Shown piece by piece: positions 62,570-64,000 of a stretch of DNA of 64,000 nt. The DNA comes from Planococcus liqunii (GTDB lineage Bacteria; Bacillota; Bacilli; Bacillales_A; Planococcaceae). The position numbers and the translations under genes are program-made. Positions within the stretch are counted from its first letter, which is position 1, and each line of letters begins with the position of its first letter. Location: assembly GCF_030413595.1 (NCBI RefSeq), contig NZ_CP129238.1:186001-250000 (forward strand), in the 5' to 3' direction. Below the pieces are notes generated by a model that saw nothing but the letters and a program-made list of their open reading frames with translations, did not search any database and was not told the DNA's origin.

Positions 62570-63481
62570 ATGCGCTACGACTGTGTGATTGTCGGCGGAG
62601 GCCCTGCTGGATTAAATGCTGCTTTGGTACTTGGACGCTCAAGAAGAAACGTGATTCTTTTTGATGATGACAGCGGGCGCAATCTGGTGACCAGAGAATC
62701 TCACGGATTTATTACCCGCGACGGGATCAAACCGGAAGAATTTAAGCGCCTGGCACACAAGGATATTGCAAAATACGATTCGGTTGAAATAAAACAAGAA
62801 CGGGTCATGTCAATCAACCGCGTTTCAGATACTCATTACGAAATCACTACCGAAGAAGGCAAAACCTATCACAGCATCAAAATTATCCTGGCAACAGGAT
62901 TGCGGGAACAACAGCCCAATATTCCCGACATCGAAAAGTATTACGGAACGTCTTTGTTCAGTTGCCCTTATTGTGATGGCTGGGAATTGCGCGATCAGCC
63001 ATTGGCCGTAATTGCCGATAAAAGTGTCTTTGAGTTGGCAAAAAAAGTCTATACGTGGAGCAAGGATTTGATCGTTTTTACGAACGGCGAAGGCCGGCTG
63101 GAACTGAAAGACCGGGACCGGCTGGTTGCCAAAGGCATCGGAGTTCGGGAAGAAGTCATCGACGGGCTGGAAGGCGATAACGGACAATTACGCAGCGTCA
63201 GGCTTGAAGACGGCACGCTCATTGACCGGGTGGGAGGCTTCGTGACGCCCCTATGGAGCCACAATGCCCATTTCGGGAAAGAGCTGGGCTGTGAAGAAAA
63301 TGAATACGGCGGCATCAAAACCGACGAATACGGGCGCACGAATGTCTGGAATGTCTATGCTGCTGGAGACGCTTCTTTGATTGTGCCGGCCCAAGTAGTC
63401 ATTGCAGCAGGAGAAGGAAGCGCAGCGGCTATCGGGGTAAACGGTGATTTAACGAATGAATACTTCGATGCGGAGGATTGA
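62570..63481 (+). CDS. Thioredoxin-reductase-like FAD disulfide oxidoreductase
   Basis: 303 residues. FAD-binding GGGPAGLNAALVLGR at residues 9-23, redox CPYC with Cys132 and Cys135, and the C-terminal AAGDAS with QVVIAAGEGSAAA for FAD. The middle domain reads LAVIADKSVFELAK where thioredoxin reductases have the GxGxxA motif for NADPH. It may use another donor or act as a dithiol oxidase. The ATG follows GGAG by about 6 bases. Confidence 0.87.
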   Translation: MRYDCVIVGGGPAGLNAALVLGRSRRNVILFDDDSGRNLVTRESHGFITRDGIKPEEFKRLAHKDIAKYDSVEIKQERVMSINRVSDTHYEITTEEGKTYHSIKIILATGLREQQPNIPDIEKYYGTSLFSCPYCDGWELRDQPLAVIADKSVFELAKKVYTWSKDLIVFTNGEGRLELKDRDRLVAKGIGVREEVIDGLEGDNGQLRSVRLEDGTLIDRVGGFVTPLWSHNAHFGKELGCEENEYGGIKTDEYGRTNVWNVYAAGDASLIVPAQVVIAAGEGSAAAIGVNGDLTNEYFDAED

Positions 63482-63621
63482 AGGGAAAGCCCAGTTGAAG
63501 GGTACAGATGGAGAGCACTAAAACAGGCCGGCTTTCCGAGCCGATTGAGGACGGAACTTTTGCTTGTTGGAATGCGGATAAGGTAAACTTGACTCAATCG
63601 CAAGTCAGGAGGCGAATGGCC

Positions 63622-63921
63622 GTGGACCATGCAAACTCACTATCTTCCATCACTTACATTGACACGGAGCGTTCAATCGAAGCGGGTGAGATGAAACTGG
63701 TGCACTTGGAATATCACTTGCACCTCTATGAAGATACTTTGGTGGCGCCTACCGCGAAGTATCATTTGGCGAATGTTTGGGATATTTCCTATAAATCATT
63801 TTCCGAAGAAGCAAACTTATTGTATCTGCATACGCACCGTGGAGTGATAACTTATAAAGTGTATGAAGACCCTGGCCAATTCGTGACAACTTTTAAAAAA
63901 TTAAAAAATTCCAACTACTGA
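63622..63921 (+). CDS. Conserved-looking protein of unknown function
   Basis: 99 residues from the GTG at 63622, eight bases after AGGAGG (63608-63613); an ATG at 63616 is too near and the longer frame from 63508 would run over a plausible promoter (TTGCTT at 63559, TAAACT about 18 bp on). The sequence has a beta-strand pattern (MKLVHLEYHLHLYEDTLVAP; LLYLHTHRGVITYKVY) but no motif I recognise. The start is uncertain; the longer reading (137 residues) remains possible. Confidence 0.6.
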   Translation: MDHANSLSSITYIDTERSIEAGEMKLVHLEYHLHLYEDTLVAPTAKYHLANVWDISYKSFSEEANLLYLHTHRGVITYKVYEDPGQFVTTFKKLKNSNY

Positions 63922-63953
63922 AGAAGACAAGCCCATCGCTTGTCTTCTTTTGT
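63921..63953 (+). terminator. Terminator after the last complete gene
   Basis: AGAAGACAAGC / GCTTGTCTTCTTTT with a 5-nt loop. Confidence 0.9.
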
Positions 63954-63983
63954 GTTAAAATTTAGAAAAAAGGGGGTTGCTTA

Positions 63984-64000
63984 ATGGAGAACGATTACGC
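63984..64000 (+). CDS. Start of the next gene (partial)
   Basis: ATG at 63984 eight bases after AGGGGGT; only five codons are inside the window (M-E-N-D-Y). Nothing can be said of its product. Confidence 0.45.

Overview
The window looks like chromosomal DNA from a low-to-mid GC Gram-positive of the Planococcaceae (Planococcus/Planomicrobium-like). The evidence is: lipoproteins with Bacillales-style lipoboxes, strong AGGAGG ribosome sites with occasional TTG/GTG starts, gene sets known from Bacillus (oppABCD, pxpABC/kip, lrgAB, brnQ, queF, yhfK, fosmidomycin-type MFS, CYP152 P450), a T-box, a preQ1 riboswitch and dispersed REP-like repeats of the kind common in Bacillaceae genomes. There is no prophage, rRNA, tRNA or CRISPR array. 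Taxonomy is inference from protein character, not from a search.

Layout. 1-6.4 kb: a truncated membrane diguanylate cyclase and an oligopeptide transporter oppABCD without oppF. 6.8-10.4 kb: an amino-acid ABC importer whose operon includes a lysine-dehydrogenase-like enzyme. 10.5-15.1 kb: Nudix and a small protein, then a 5-oxoprolinase operon (pxpBCA) ending in an atypical Nramp-like transporter. 15.3-23.8 kb: two drug-export type ABC systems, the second under a TetR regulator with two matching operators; between them lies a repeat element inserted in a terminator, and an orphan amino-acid binding lipoprotein. 23.8-27.6 kb: lrgAB, AIM24-like, DUF2971 and a glucose-dehydrogenase-like SDR. 27.8-30.6 kb: brnQ and a GntR regulator that share a 14-bp palindrome, plus a SpoIIAA-like protein. 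30.7-36.5 kb: rRNA methyltransferase, MFS, GNAT, ABC exporter and a MerR regulator with a classical 19-bp-spacer promoter. 36.5-36.98 kb: second copy of the terminator-embedded element.

37-44.4 kb: tandem EEP-family phosphohydrolases, the preQ1-controlled queF plus queuosine-precursor transporter, a CYP152 peroxygenase and small stress/redox proteins. 44.4-53.4 kb: DUF3238, GAF-STAS, phosphoesterase, thioesterase, cortex-lytic hydrolase, and a sugar ABC importer without its own ATPase. 53.5-56.3 kb: a tryptophan T-box, a tandem 122-bp repeat array and trpE-trpG. 56.3-64 kb: DDAH-like enzyme, GNAT, GIY-YIG, SDR, SurA-like lipoprotein, EamA exporter, a lone hisC, a thioredoxin-reductase-like flavoprotein and the start of one more gene.

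The most unusual structure is a pair of 0.4-0.5 kb non-coding elements with TGTAGACAAA-type terminal inverted repeats. Each sits between two copies of a complete intrinsic terminator, and the terminator differs between the two sites, so the element appears to target terminators and duplicate them. The second notable structure is the repeat array lying between the T-box terminator and trpE, inside the leader of a regulated operon.
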